This document shows, one piece after another, positions 50,817-59,409 of a stretch of 64,000 bases of DNA (within the stretch, counting starts at the first letter, position 1; each line of letters starts with the position of its first letter). Position numbers and translations under genes: made by a program. A model generated the notes under the pieces. The model ran no database searches. It was not told where the DNA came from and saw nothing but the letters and a program-made list of their open reading frames with translations. The stretch comes from Streptomyces sp. SCL15-4 (GTDB taxonomy: Bacteria > Actinomycetota > Actinomycetes > Streptomycetales > Streptomycetaceae), in assembly GCF_033366695.1 (NCBI RefSeq), contig NZ_JAOBTQ010000001.1, forward strand, positions 4,774,001 through 4,838,000, read 5' to 3'.

Positions 50817-51215
50817 ATGGGCACCAACGTTACCGAACCGAATGCGCAGGCCAGTCCCCGGCCACTGCGCCCGATCAGCGAGCAGCGGGCCGCGGCCGAG
50901 GCGCTGGTCGCGCTGACCGAGATGCTGGGCTCGTTGCCCGGCGGGTACATCAAGATCCACCAGCCGTACTTCAGCCCGGCCTGGATGGGCATCCAGTTCG
51001 AGACGCCGCAGGCGTTCGAGCTGTGGCGCGAGGCTCTGTGCATTCCCGGGGCGGACGTATCGCTGCACGCGACGTCGGACGCGTACGTGTGGCTGGGCGC
51101 CACGACCGTCTTCCGTGGCGTCAGGATCGAGTTGACCGGGTTCGACGTGCCGCTCACGGCGGAGCAGGCGACCACGCCGCAGGTGACCGGCGAGGCGCCG
51201 GCGGTGGCGGCATGA
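50817..51215 (+). CDS. hypothetical phage protein
   Basis: 132 residues starting at ATG 50817, with GAAAGAGAGG upstream. The N-terminal helix (EQRAAAEALVALTEMLGSL) is followed by alternating strands (YIKIHQPYFSPAWMGIQFETPQAFELWREAL ... VWLGATTVFRGVRIELTGFDVPL). I recognise no family. Its stop overlaps the next ATG (ATGA), starting a run of coupled genes. Confidence 0.6.
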   Translation: MGTNVTEPNAQASPRPLRPISEQRAAAEALVALTEMLGSLPGGYIKIHQPYFSPAWMGIQFETPQAFELWREALCIPGADVSLHATSDAYVWLGATTVFRGVRIELTGFDVPLTAEQATTPQVTGEAPAVAA

Positions 51216-51688
51216 GGGAGACGCACCGCGACGAGTGGCGGGTGATGGTCACCATCACGCCGCGCCGTCCCGCCGACCTCGGGCTCACCGGGCTCGACGC
51301 TCTCGCCGAGTTCGTTGCCCCGGCCGGTCCGATCACGGTTGCCGTCCTGCCGCGCCGCCTTGGCGACCTGGGGTTCGTGTCGGTGGGTGACCAGCTCGCG
51401 AGCCGGGACATCGATGCCGACTACCGGCGCCGCTGCGAGGAGATCGCGGCCGAGCTGCGGGGGCGCCCGCAGGTCGCCGAGGTCACCGTGATGTGCACCG
51501 AGACGCACACGTGCTCGCACTGCCGGTTGGGGTGGGAGGTGCTGACCGCCGAGGAGGCGGCCGACCCGGCGAATCAGCAGGACGAGCACACGGTCGAGGG
51601 CGAGCCGGTCTGCTGCGAGGCCGCCATCACCGAGTTCCGGGCCGAGCGCGGTATCCGGGCGCTGGCCGAGACGGGCGGTGCGGCATGA
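51212..51688 (+). CDS. hypothetical phage protein with zinc-ribbon-like C-terminus
   Basis: 158 residues. The C-terminal half has CTETHTCSHCRLGW and later GEPVCCEAAI, a plausible four-cysteine zinc site. The N-terminal half (VMVTITPRRPADLGLTGLDALAEFV) is unrecognised. It overlaps both neighbours by ATGA-type junctions. Confidence 0.6.
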   Translation: MRETHRDEWRVMVTITPRRPADLGLTGLDALAEFVAPAGPITVAVLPRRLGDLGFVSVGDQLASRDIDADYRRRCEEIAAELRGRPQVAEVTVMCTETHTCSHCRLGWEVLTAEEAADPANQQDEHTVEGEPVCCEAAITEFRAERGIRALAETGGAA

Positions 51689-52617
51689 GCGAGACGCCGA
51701 TGACCCCCGAGCAGCGCGCGCAGCTCGCTGAGCTGATCGGCGACGCGCAGCCCGCGACCAGCCGTCTCCTGGAGCAGCTCGCCGAGTCGGTCCGGGACCG
51801 CCGCGAGCACGACCACCCGACGTGGGAAGACCTGTACTGCCTCAACCTCGTCTCCTGGATGGGCGAGCGGATGGGGCCGGTGCTGCGCCGGTTGCTGGAC
51901 GCTGAGGCCCGGGTCGCCGAGCTGGAAGCGGAGCGCGAGCGGCGCCGTGTCCGGCTGGCGGCGGCCGAGGCCGATCTGCTGGCCGTACGGGGTCTGCTGT
52001 CCCCGGCCGGCGGGCCGCGCCGGGTCCCGGCCGAGGTGGAGATCCACGAGCGGGTGGCGCCGGCGGTCGAGTGGCTGCTGAACCGCGTCGCCGAGTTGGA
52101 GACCGAGCGGCATACCACCAACGCGTCGCTGTCCGACGCCGCCGAGGCGCTGCGCGAGGACCGTGACCGGATCGCGAACCTGGAGCAGCTGCTCGCCAGC
52201 AAGGGTCGGACGGTGGACGAGGACCCGATCCGGTACGCGCTGACCGAGCGGGCGGTGGACCGGTTGACGCGGCTGTTCGCGCCGACGCAGGCCCTCCGCG
52301 AGGCGGAGCCCGTCGAGGCACCGAGCCTGACCATGTACCGGGCGTCGCACGACTCGACCGAACTGCGCCTCTACACCACCCGCGAGGCCGCCCGGACCCA
52401 CTGCGAGACCCTCATGCGCCGTGAGAACCCGGCCGCCACCGTGGAGTGGCGCCCGGACGGGGAGTGGCGCGAGGACGACGACGGCGAACCCGGCCCGGAC
52501 GACGCCGAGGAGTTGTACGTCTTCGGCTCGCATGAGGACTCCACATGGGGCCCGTCCGGCTACGTCGTGACGCCGCTGAAGGTCGCCTCCGAGCACGACG
52601 AGGGGGCCGACGAGTGA
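51685..52617 (+). CDS. hypothetical phage protein with coiled coil
   Basis: 310 residues. A long coiled coil spans about 75-175 (RVAELEAERERRRVRLAAAEADLLAVRG ... RVAELETERHTTNASLSDAAEALREDRDRIANLEQLL). The C-terminal 90 residues (YRASHDSTELRLYTTREAARTHCETLM ... ELYVFGSHEDSTWGPSGYVVTPLKV) look like a small alpha/beta domain of a kind repeatedly seen in actinophage proteins. Function unknown. Confidence 0.6.
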   Translation: MSETPMTPEQRAQLAELIGDAQPATSRLLEQLAESVRDRREHDHPTWEDLYCLNLVSWMGERMGPVLRRLLDAEARVAELEAERERRRVRLAAAEADLLAVRGLLSPAGGPRRVPAEVEIHERVAPAVEWLLNRVAELETERHTTNASLSDAAEALREDRDRIANLEQLLASKGRTVDEDPIRYALTERAVDRLTRLFAPTQALREAEPVEAPSLTMYRASHDSTELRLYTTREAARTHCETLMRRENPAATVEWRPDGEWREDDDGEPGPDDAEELYVFGSHEDSTWGPSGYVVTPLKVASEHDEGADE

Positions 52618-53222
52618 CCGCCCGTGACTACCCGGCCGAGCGGATCGAGCGGTATGTCTCTGCCCTCAACGACGCGGACACGTACGCGCAGATCAGCACC
52701 CCGGCAGACCGCGAGCGATTCGCCCGTGCGGTGATGGCTGTGGCGGACGCCGAGACCGATCCGGTGTACCGCTCGGGATACGACACCGGCCGTTTGCACG
52801 CAGGCGCCGGAAGCGGCACCACCGCCGAGCGTGACTGCCTCGCGATGGCCGTGATGTTCGCGCTCCAGTGGACGCCGAACGCACCGATGGGCCTGCGGGA
52901 GGGCATCGAGGAGATCCTCGCGACGATGCCGGTGCCTGCGGGGGAAGGCAGCCGCACGTCGGCCGACGCCACCCCCGGACCGACCGGCCGCGTCGCCCGG
53001 CTCCTCGACGCCATCCGCACCAGCGGTGGCCGCTGGACCACCCCCCGCGCCCTCCGGTTCTACCGGGACAACTTGCGCGAGCTGAACCACTGGCCCGACA
53101 GCCGACTGCGCACGATCGCCCGCGACGACCTTCGCGACCTCGCCGCCTGGGGCCACCTGATCCGGCACGAGGAGCCCGGCCGCACCTACTTCGTGCTCAA
53201 GACCCGGAAGGACGCCCGCTGA
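52614..53222 (+). CDS. hypothetical phage protein with winged-helix C-terminus
   Basis: 202 residues from GTG 52614 (GTGA overlap). The N-terminal 100 are helical. Residues about 125-200 (RVARLLDAIRTSGGRWTTPRALRFYRDNL ... RTIARDDLRDLAAWGHLIRHEEPGRTYFVL) fit a winged helix, similar in layout to the N-terminus of the next protein. DNA binding is inferred. Confidence 0.55.
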   Translation: MTARDYPAERIERYVSALNDADTYAQISTPADRERFARAVMAVADAETDPVYRSGYDTGRLHAGAGSGTTAERDCLAMAVMFALQWTPNAPMGLREGIEEILATMPVPAGEGSRTSADATPGPTGRVARLLDAIRTSGGRWTTPRALRFYRDNLRELNHWPDSRLRTIARDDLRDLAAWGHLIRHEEPGRTYFVLKTRKDAR

Positions 53223-53686
53223 TGCCGGACACCATCACCCGCCGCGGCTGGCTCCTCGCCGCCATAAGGGCCTACGGCCGGCCGGTCACCACCCAGCTCG
53301 CCGAGCAGATGATGACCGGCTCGCCGGGGCCGACGTCCGGCCGCAACACGGCTCGGAAGGATCTGCGGGCCTTCGCCCGGCACGGGCTCCTCATCGCGGT
53401 CGACGTCGACGGCCGCCGTATCTACCACCCCCCGACCACTCCGGAAGGACAGCCGCCGATGAGTAACCCGCTGATGCCGATGCGCGACCACGAGCGTGTC
53501 CTCGGTCAGATCGAGCGCGGGGAGGTCCGGGTAGGCCCGGACACCGCGCGGGAGATCGCCGCCCGCGCCGAGGTGGCGTACGGCGACGCGTTCGCCGGGT
53601 CGCCCGCGGAGGCGCTGCGCCGCCAGATGTGGGCCGCCGCCGTTGCCAGCGTCATCACGACCACGGAAGGCGGTATGGCCGCATGA
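53222..53686 (+). CDS. hypothetical phage winged-helix protein
   Basis: 154 residues. The N-terminal winged helix (RRGWLLAAIRAYGRPVTTQLAEQMM ... NTARKDLRAFARHGLLIAVDVDGRRIYHP) parallels the C-terminal domain of the preceding protein. Residues 80-154 (RDHERVLGQIERGEVRVGPDTAREIAARAEVAYGDAF) are helical. An internal ATG at 53459 could start a separate product. TGATG junction with the previous gene. Confidence 0.55.
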   Translation: MPDTITRRGWLLAAIRAYGRPVTTQLAEQMMTGSPGPTSGRNTARKDLRAFARHGLLIAVDVDGRRIYHPPTTPEGQPPMSNPLMPMRDHERVLGQIERGEVRVGPDTAREIAARAEVAYGDAFAGSPAEALRRQMWAAAVASVITTTEGGMAA

Positions 53687-53940
53687 CCGGGCCCGAGCAC
53701 TACCGCGAGGCCGAGCGCCTGCTCGCCATGTCGCGCGACATCCTGCGGCCGAACGACGACGGGCACTGTGAGGCCGACCGCATCATCGCCGAGGCGCAGG
53801 TACACGCGACGCTCGCTCTCACCGCCGCCACCGCCATGCAGGCCGCCGTCGACGGCAGCGAGCACGGCATGGGCGGCCCCGAGTACGCCGCCTGGTACGA
53901 GGCGGCGGGCGTCAAGCCCGCGAAGGGCGGCGATGCCTGA
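53683..53940 (+). CDS. hypothetical phage protein
   Basis: 85 residues, helical (EHYREAERLLAMSRDIL, then CEADRIIAEAQVHATLALTAATAMQAAV). The same type of phrase is common in small actinophage ORFs near recombination genes. No function known. Both ends overlap neighbours by a few bases. Confidence 0.55.
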   Translation: MTGPEHYREAERLLAMSRDILRPNDDGHCEADRIIAEAQVHATLALTAATAMQAAVDGSEHGMGGPEYAAWYEAAGVKPAKGGDA

Positions 53941-54980
53941 TGACCAACGCAACCGTGCAGGCCGGGGCTCAGGCCCCGGCCGCCGGCCGCCGGGTCACCC
54001 CCACCGGCCGACTCATCCTCCCCGCCGACGCCGACCGCAACGTCTGGCTCACCGCCCGCCGTTCCGGCATCGGCTCCTCCGACGTCCCGGCCATCCTCGG
54101 CCTGGTCGAGAAGAAGCCGCCGATCAAGGTCTACTACGAGAAGCTCGGCCACGACGTCGATGACGCCGGCGAAGCCGCGTTCTGGGGCACCGTCCACGAG
54201 GAGCCCGTCGCCCGCCACTGGGCCATGCGCAACCGCAGCGTCATCCGCCGCGTCGGCCTCGTCGCCCACGTCGAGCACCCGCACTGGATGACGACCCTCG
54301 ACCGGCGCGTCACCGAGTGCCCTCTCGCAGAGGACAAGCGGGTCCCCTGCGCGCTGGAGGTCAAGACCCGCTCCGCGTTCAAGAACGCGCAGTGGCACGC
54401 CGGCGCCCCGGACGACGTCCTCGCCCAGATGCTCTGGCAGATCGTCGTCAACGGCTATGACCACATGCACTTCGCCGTCCTCATCGGCGGCAACGAGTAC
54501 CACCAGGGCACCGTCCGCGCCGACCAGTACACGGACGTCATCGCGGACATCACCACGGCCATGGACAAGTTCTGGGCCGAGCATGTGCAGGCTCAGGTGC
54601 CACCGGTGCCGTCCGGCGACGGCGAGGCGGTGGCGCAGATGTTCCGCCGCCTGCACCCCACCCGCTCCGGGGCCGTGGACATCGACCGTCGCCCCGACGC
54701 CCTGGACGCACTCCTGGACTACAACCGCCACCAGCGCGAGGAGTCCGCCGCGAAGAAGGCGAAGGCCGCCGCAAAGGCCCGCATGATCGCCGCTCTCGGC
54801 GGCGCCCAGGAGGCCCTGATCGGCGGCGAGCGTGCCTACGCGCTGGAGCCGTCGAACGCCGCGCCGAAGGTCGACCTGGAGCAGCTCGCAGAGCGCTGGC
54901 CGGACGCCTACGAGGCCTGCGTCAAGGCCAACCCGACCGAGCGCATCGCCATCTCCAAGGCATTCAAGGGGGGCATCTGA
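53940..54980 (+). CDS. YqaJ-type viral recombinase / exonuclease
   Basis: 346 residues. The lambda-exonuclease-like PD-(D/E)xK fold is clear: SGIGSSDVPAILGL, FWGTVHEEPVARHWA (Glu), MTTLDRRVT (Asp) and ALEVKTRS (ExK). The C-terminal third is helical with Lys-rich AAKKAKAAAKARMIAALGG. It resects double-stranded ends 5'-3' to feed the adjacent ERF single-strand annealing protein, as Exo-Beta do in lambda. The ATG follows the previous stop with a one-base overlap. Confidence 0.87.
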   Translation: MTNATVQAGAQAPAAGRRVTPTGRLILPADADRNVWLTARRSGIGSSDVPAILGLVEKKPPIKVYYEKLGHDVDDAGEAAFWGTVHEEPVARHWAMRNRSVIRRVGLVAHVEHPHWMTTLDRRVTECPLAEDKRVPCALEVKTRSAFKNAQWHAGAPDDVLAQMLWQIVVNGYDHMHFAVLIGGNEYHQGTVRADQYTDVIADITTAMDKFWAEHVQAQVPPVPSGDGEAVAQMFRRLHPTRSGAVDIDRRPDALDALLDYNRHQREESAAKKAKAAAKARMIAALGGAQEALIGGERAYALEPSNAAPKVDLEQLAERWPDAYEACVKANPTERIAISKAFKGGI

Positions 54981-54981
54981 C

Positions 54982-55758
54982 ATGGGTCTGCGCGAGAACG
55001 CAGCCGCCGCAGCCGGCCGGACGCTGACCGACAGCGAGCCCGCGGCCGAGGCCGTTGAGGTACGCGAGGCACCGGACCTGACCGAGCCGGACCTCGGCGA
55101 CCTCTCCCAGGACGCCGACGCCACCACGAACGCGATCACCGCCTGGTCGCGGGTCATGGGCGAGGTCCGCGCCATCGGCAAGCACGAGGAGTTCAAGGGC
55201 GGGCGCGCCGGCAACTTCAACTTCCGTGGCATCGAGACCGCGTTGAACGCCTTCGGTCCGGCCTGCCGCAAGCACGGCGTCCTGGTGATCCAGCACAAGG
55301 TGGAGACCGAGTACCGGGACATCTCCACCAGCAGCGGTGGCCGGATGCGGGAGTGCACCGCCCTGGTCACCTTCCGGATCTACGGTCCGGACGGCTCGTA
55401 CTTCGACTCCCAGGCGGCTGGCGAGGCTTCAGATTCCGGTGGCCGGTCGACTCCGAAGGCGCAGAGCATCGCGCTGCGGACCCTGCTCATCAACAACGGT
55501 CTGGTGCCGACCCAGGACCGGGACGCGGACGCGGTGCACTTCGAGCGCGCGGAGTCGCCGGCGCGGCCAGCGGCCAGCTACCTGGATGAGATCTGCAACC
55601 CGCAGACGAGCGCCGGGCGGTTGCGGCAGATCCACTACGAGCTGCGGCAGTCCAGGCAGCTCGGCGCATTGGTCACCAACGAGGTCGGCGACGAGGAAGC
55701 GATCGGCGAGATGGTCGTCCGTATCGGCAAGGAGCGCGCCGCCGGAGGTGCCGAATGA
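54982..55758 (+). CDS. ERF-family single-strand annealing protein
   Basis: 258 residues. The ERF core lies at about 50-180: ITAWSRVMGEVRAIGKHEEFKGGRAGNFNFRGIETALNAFGPACRKHGVLVIQHKVETEYRD, with GEASDSGGRSTPKAQSIALRTLLINNGLVPT. ERF proteins anneal complementary single strands during phage recombination and circularisation. It is paired with the upstream YqaJ nuclease. The C-terminal 80 residues are variable and helical. Confidence 0.85.
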   Translation: MGLRENAAAAAGRTLTDSEPAAEAVEVREAPDLTEPDLGDLSQDADATTNAITAWSRVMGEVRAIGKHEEFKGGRAGNFNFRGIETALNAFGPACRKHGVLVIQHKVETEYRDISTSSGGRMRECTALVTFRIYGPDGSYFDSQAAGEASDSGGRSTPKAQSIALRTLLINNGLVPTQDRDADAVHFERAESPARPAASYLDEICNPQTSAGRLRQIHYELRQSRQLGALVTNEVGDEEAIGEMVVRIGKERAAGGAE

Positions 55759-56588
55759 CCTCCTGGCACCTCCAGCGCATGGCCGCTCTCGACTTCGAGT
55801 CCAGCGACAAGGACGCCGACACCGCCCGCATCGTCACCTGCGCCCTGATCTTGGTCAACGGCGGCATCCCCACCGACACCCGCACCTGGCTCCTCAACCC
55901 CGGCATCGCCATGCAGCCCGAGGCGATCAAGGTGCACGGCATCACGGACGAGTACGCCGCCGAGCACGGCATGCCCGCCGAGCAGGGCATCGGGGAGATC
56001 GCCAAGGCCATCACCGAGGTCGTTGCCGCCGGCATCCCGCTCGTCGGCCACAACATCGGCGGCTACGACCTCAACCTCCTCGACCGCGAGTGCCAGCGGC
56101 ACCTCGGCGACAGCCTCGAAGGCATCTGCCGCCAGCCGCTGACCCGGGTCATCGACACGATGGTCCTCGACCGGTACTGCGCCCCGTTCCGGAAGCGGAT
56201 CAGCGAGACGCAGGGCCCGTACCAGATGCGGACCACCGCCGAGACGTACGGCCTGCCCTGGGACGAGGAGCAGGCGCACGGCGCCGAGTACGACGCGCTG
56301 ATGTCGGCGCGGGCCGCGTACAAGATGGGCGTCATCGCCCACACCCCGTACCGGCTGCGCCCGGACTGGGTCCTCAACCTGCGCGTCAACCGGTTCAACG
56401 CCCTGCGGGACGTCACCGTCGAGGAGCTGCACACCCGGCAGGTCGAGTGGTATCGCGAGGACGCCCAGGGCTACCAGAAGTGGCTCCGGGACCCGGCGAA
56501 GTCGGGCGACAAACACGACCCGAAGGCCGTGATCCCGACCGCGTGGCCGCTGCGCCCGATCCCGGCCCAGCGCGGGGGTGAGGCGTGA
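55755..56588 (+). CDS. DnaQ-like 3'-5' exonuclease (DEDDh)
   Basis: 277 residues. The ribonuclease-H-like exonuclease motifs are Exo[10 protein letters not shown] (Asp/Glu), Exo[17 protein letters not shown] and ExoIII with [13 protein letters not shown] (His-x4-Asp). Stand-alone phage members process DNA ends during replication or recombination. The C-terminal 60 residues ([23 protein letters not shown]) are shared by related actinophage exonucleases. It overlaps the ERF gene by four bases. Confidence 0.85.
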   Translation: MTSWHLQRMAALDFESSDKDADTARIVTCALILVNGGIPTDTRTWLLNPGIAMQPEAIKVHGITDEYAAEHGMPAEQGIGEIAKAITEVVAAGIPLVGHNIGGYDLNLLDRECQRHLGDSLEGICRQPLTRVIDTMVLDRYCAPFRKRISETQGPYQMRTTAETYGLPWDEEQAHGAEYDALMSARAAYKMGVIAHTPYRLRPDWVLNLRVNRFNALRDVTVEELHTRQVEWYREDAQGYQKWLRDPAKSGDKHDPKAVIPTAWPLRPIPAQRGGEA

Positions 56589-57019
56589 TGCTCGGCCTGA
56601 CCACCACCCGACGCCTCCGCACCGAACTCGCCGCCGCCCACGCCGAGATCGCCCGGCAGCGGCGCCGCGCCGACACCGCCGAGGAAGACGCTGCCACCGC
56701 GGTCTACAACCGGCGGCAGGCGCTGCGCCAGGTCGCCGAGGCCGACGCCGCGAACTGCCGCCTGCACGCCCGGAACAAGGAACTCACCGAGCGCTTGGCC
56801 GAGTCCGGCCCGGAGCACACCGCCGCCCTGGAGCGGCGGGTGGCCCGGCTGCTGAAGGTCGGCGCCCGGCTCCTCGCCGCCCGGGACGCGGAGCAGCACC
56901 GCGCGGACCACCTCCAGCAGCGCCTGGACGACGCGATGGGCCTCAACACCGAGGCGGTCGGCGCGGGCCGGAACTGGCAGCGCCACCGCCAGGACGGCGG
57001 CCGGCGGGTGGCGTCATGA
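56588..57019 (+). CDS. hypothetical coiled-coil phage protein
   Basis: 143 residues almost entirely helical and Ala/Arg/Glu-rich ([48 protein letters not shown]), indicating a coiled coil. No catalytic motif. TGATG overlap with the exonuclease gene. Confidence 0.55.
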   Translation: MLGLTTTRRLRTELAAAHAEIARQRRRADTAEEDAATAVYNRRQALRQVAEADAANCRLHARNKELTERLAESGPEHTAALERRVARLLKVGARLLAARDAEQHRADHLQQRLDDAMGLNTEAVGAGRNWQRHRQDGGRRVAS

Positions 57020-57297
57020 GCGTCCTCGCCGCGGTCCTCGGCGCCGCCATCACCGCGGCCGGTGTCGTCTCCGTCGCCATCGCCCGCACCTGGCCCGGGG
57101 CATCCGGCCGCCGCCGCGCCGGCACTCCGGTCCTCCAGTCCGTCGAGGCCCTGGAGAAGCTCGCCGCCCGGTGCGCGACGGAGCGCCGGATCACGGTCCA
57201 CGCCCGGACCCGGGTGACGCGCGAGCTGCTCTGCCTCGACTGCCGCAACCCCAGCCCCAACCCGCTCATCCACGACGCCCGAGAGGGAGCATCGTGA
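57016..57297 (+). CDS. small phage protein with N-terminal membrane segment
   Basis: 93 residues. A hydrophobic start ([21 protein letters not shown]) suggests a membrane anchor. The C-terminal part contains RCATERRI and LLCLDCRN, a possible zinc site. Unknown function. Confidence 0.5.
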   Translation: MSVLAAVLGAAITAAGVVSVAIARTWPGASGRRRAGTPVLQSVEALEKLAARCATERRITVHARTRVTRELLCLDCRNPSPNPLIHDAREGAS

Positions 57298-57791
57298 CGA
57301 CGCTCTTCGACATCACCCCCGAGGCTCCGGCCGCCCCCGCGGCGGCCGGGCCCCGGCCCGGCCCGTTCGTCATCGCCCTGCCCCCCGGGCTCTTCCTCCT
57401 GAACTCGAACCAGCGGCTGCACCACAAGCGGAAGGCAGAGCACACCGCCGCGATCCGCTCGGCCGCGATGGAGGCCGTCAGCGAGTCCCCGTCCCTCATG
57501 GACGCGCTCGCCGCGGCCAAGCCCGGCGTCCTCTTCCAGCGGGCGCACGTCCTCGGCGTGCTGCACCCAGCGTCTGGGCGCCGCGCGGACCCCGCGAACT
57601 GGTACCCCAGCTTCAAGGCCGCCGTGGACGGACTCGTGGACGCCGGCCTGTTTGAGGACGACGACCACACCCGGGTCGTCGGCCCGGACATGCGACTCGG
57701 CCGGAAGATCAAGGGCGGGCAGATCGCCCTCGTCGTCCGCGGCCTGGAGCACGGCGAGGACCCGCTCGGCTACAAGGCGGCGGCCCGATGA
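57294..57791 (+). CDS. RusA-family Holliday-junction resolvase-like protein
   Basis: 165 residues. [24 protein letters not shown] near the start and [30 protein letters not shown] (Asp-rich active-site segment) match the RusA endonuclease pattern. RusA resolves Holliday junctions and completes the phage recombination set. The GTG start overlaps the previous gene's stop by four bases. Confidence 0.8.
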   Translation: MTTLFDITPEAPAAPAAAGPRPGPFVIALPPGLFLLNSNQRLHHKRKAEHTAAIRSAAMEAVSESPSLMDALAAAKPGVLFQRAHVLGVLHPASGRRADPANWYPSFKAAVDGLVDAGLFEDDDHTRVVGPDMRLGRKIKGGQIALVVRGLEHGEDPLGYKAAAR

Positions 57792-58357
57792 CCACTGCCC
57801 TGCGCCTAGCCGAGAAAAAGGCCCGCATCCAGCGAGAACGGCTCGGACCCGCATCCCAGCCGGCCCAGCCCATCGCGGACCACATCCGCATGCTGCTCGC
57901 TGCCGGCTGGACGCGGCTGGAGATCGCCGATCACGCCTGCCTCAACCGTCGCACCCTGCACATCATCCTGACCGGCACGCAGCAGAGAGTGCATCGGCAC
58001 ACCGCCGAAGCGGTCCTCGCTGTGCAGCCTGATGCACCGCGGGACCGCGTATTCCCGGTGGGCAGCGCTCGCCGGGTGCAGGGCCTGGCCGCCATCGGCT
58101 GGACGGTGCGGCAGACCGCGCAGGCGACCGGCGTCCCCGAGCAATTCCTCCGGGATCTGCTCGGGGGACGCTACCGACGGATCTCCAAGGAGAGGGCCGC
58201 CGCGATCACGCGGGTGTGCCGGGCCCGGTACCTGATCCCCGGGCCGTCCGCCGTGGCCCGCAGGGTCGCCGCGCGCAACGGCTGGGCGCCGGTGACCGCG
58301 TGGGAGGACATCGACGACCCGGCGTGCGAGCCGGACATCGGCCGGGCGGCAGTGTGA
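57788..58357 (+). CDS. HTH-containing hypothetical phage protein
   Basis: 189 residues with two HTH-like segments: residues about 30-65 (IADHIRMLLAAGWTRLEIADHACLNRRTLHIILTG) and about 95-135 (RVQGLAAIGWTVRQTAQATGVPEQFLRDLLGGRYRRISKERAAAI). This tandem arrangement is frequent in actinophage regulators of unknown function. DNA binding is inferred. Confidence 0.6.
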   Translation: MTTALRLAEKKARIQRERLGPASQPAQPIADHIRMLLAAGWTRLEIADHACLNRRTLHIILTGTQQRVHRHTAEAVLAVQPDAPRDRVFPVGSARRVQGLAAIGWTVRQTAQATGVPEQFLRDLLGGRYRRISKERAAAITRVCRARYLIPGPSAVARRVAARNGWAPVTAWEDIDDPACEPDIGRAAV

Positions 58358-58602
58358 CGGCACGCCGACGCCACCGCGACCCGCCGGCCGAGCCCGAGTA
58401 CCGGCCGGGTCAGCTCCTCGACTGGACCGCCTCCTCGCACTGGGACTACGACGGCCCCCGCCCGTGCCGGTACTGCGGTTTCCCCACCCAGCTGCGCGAC
58501 TCCCACCGCTCCCCGGCGCACAAAACGTGCGCCGAGGAAGCCCTCGCCATCCAGGCCGCCGAAGCGCAGGCCGCCTACCGCCAGAACGGACAGATCACAT
58601 GA
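58354..58602 (+). CDS. small zinc-finger-like phage protein
   Basis: 82 residues from GTG 58354. CRYCGFPTQLRDSHRSPAHKTCAEEAL contains a C-x2-C ... H-x3-H-x2-C pattern suited to one zinc ion. It is flanked by overlapping small ORFs. Function unknown. Confidence 0.55.
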   Translation: MTARRRHRDPPAEPEYRPGQLLDWTASSHWDYDGPRPCRYCGFPTQLRDSHRSPAHKTCAEEALAIQAAEAQAAYRQNGQIT

Positions 58603-58841
58603 ACGAGAAGACGCCCGAGATCTCCGTCGACGCAGCCGCGCACGTCCTCTTCCAGGAGCGGCTCGGCGGCTGGCCGCCCAGCACCTTCCCCACCAAGTTG
58701 CTGGACGCCTGGACCTCGGCTGACACGGCGAACGCCGAGCGCCTCGCCATCGCCTTCCCCGAGTACGCCGCCGCCATCTCCCTCGTCCGCAGCGGCGCGC
58801 AGGGCATCGCCCAGCTCCGCGCCATCGCGGGCGACTCCTGA
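58599..58841 (+). CDS. hypothetical phage protein
   Basis: 80 residues, predicted helical (VDAAAHVLFQERLGGWPPSTFPTKLLDAW ... ERLAIAFPEYAAAISLV). No recognised family. ATGA overlap with the zinc-finger-like gene; a 40-base gap follows. Confidence 0.55.
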   Translation: MNEKTPEISVDAAAHVLFQERLGGWPPSTFPTKLLDAWTSADTANAERLAIAFPEYAAAISLVRSGAQGIAQLRAIAGDS

Positions 58842-58881
58842 CCCCCACGCCCCAGCCCCACCGATCCAGAAAGGCCAGCAC

Positions 58882-59319
58882 ATGCCCAAGCTCAGCTCCG
58901 CCGACGTCCCCAGCGTCAAGCTCGACTCAGCCGCCGGCGCCATCGAGGTCAGCCTCAGCCGCGAGCAGCGCCGCGGCCTCTTCGAGAAGCCCGGCCGCAC
59001 CGTCTTCGCCATCGTGGAGATCACCTCCAAGTCGTACACGGGCCACGCAGAGCAGGAGGACAAGGACCCGGAAGTCAAGGTCCGCATCACCTCCTGCGAG
59101 GTCGCCCGGTCCGACGAGGACGCCGCCGCCCTGGCCGACGCCAAGCGCGCCATGTGGAGGGGCCGGCAGATCGACGGAACGCTGGACGAGGTCGGCGAGG
59201 GCCCGCAGCGCCCGGACGCCGCCCTCCTCGACGTCACGGCCAGCAAGCCCACCGAGGACGAGCTGAAGGCGCACAAGCAGCGCCAGGAGCAGCGTCGCCG
59301 CGACGAATACGTCCGCTAA
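58882..59319 (+). CDS. hypothetical phage protein preceding the replication gene
   Basis: 145 residues with a beta-rich core (AIEVSLSREQRRGLFEKPGRTVFAIVEITSKSYTGHAE ... EVKVRITSCEVARSD) and a charged helical tail. AAAGGC lies before the ATG. It is located directly upstream of the replication-like gene, so a replication or single-strand-binding role is conceivable but unproven. Confidence 0.55.
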   Translation: MPKLSSADVPSVKLDSAAGAIEVSLSREQRRGLFEKPGRTVFAIVEITSKSYTGHAEQEDKDPEVKVRITSCEVARSDEDAAALADAKRAMWRGRQIDGTLDEVGEGPQRPDAALLDVTASKPTEDELKAHKQRQEQRRRDEYVR

Positions 59320-59409
59320 CGGCCTCCGTCCGGGGCGGTCCTCAGCGGGCCGCCCCGGACCATCCGGATCTTGCCGGATCGATTCCGCACCACGTGAGAG
59401 AAGACCAAG

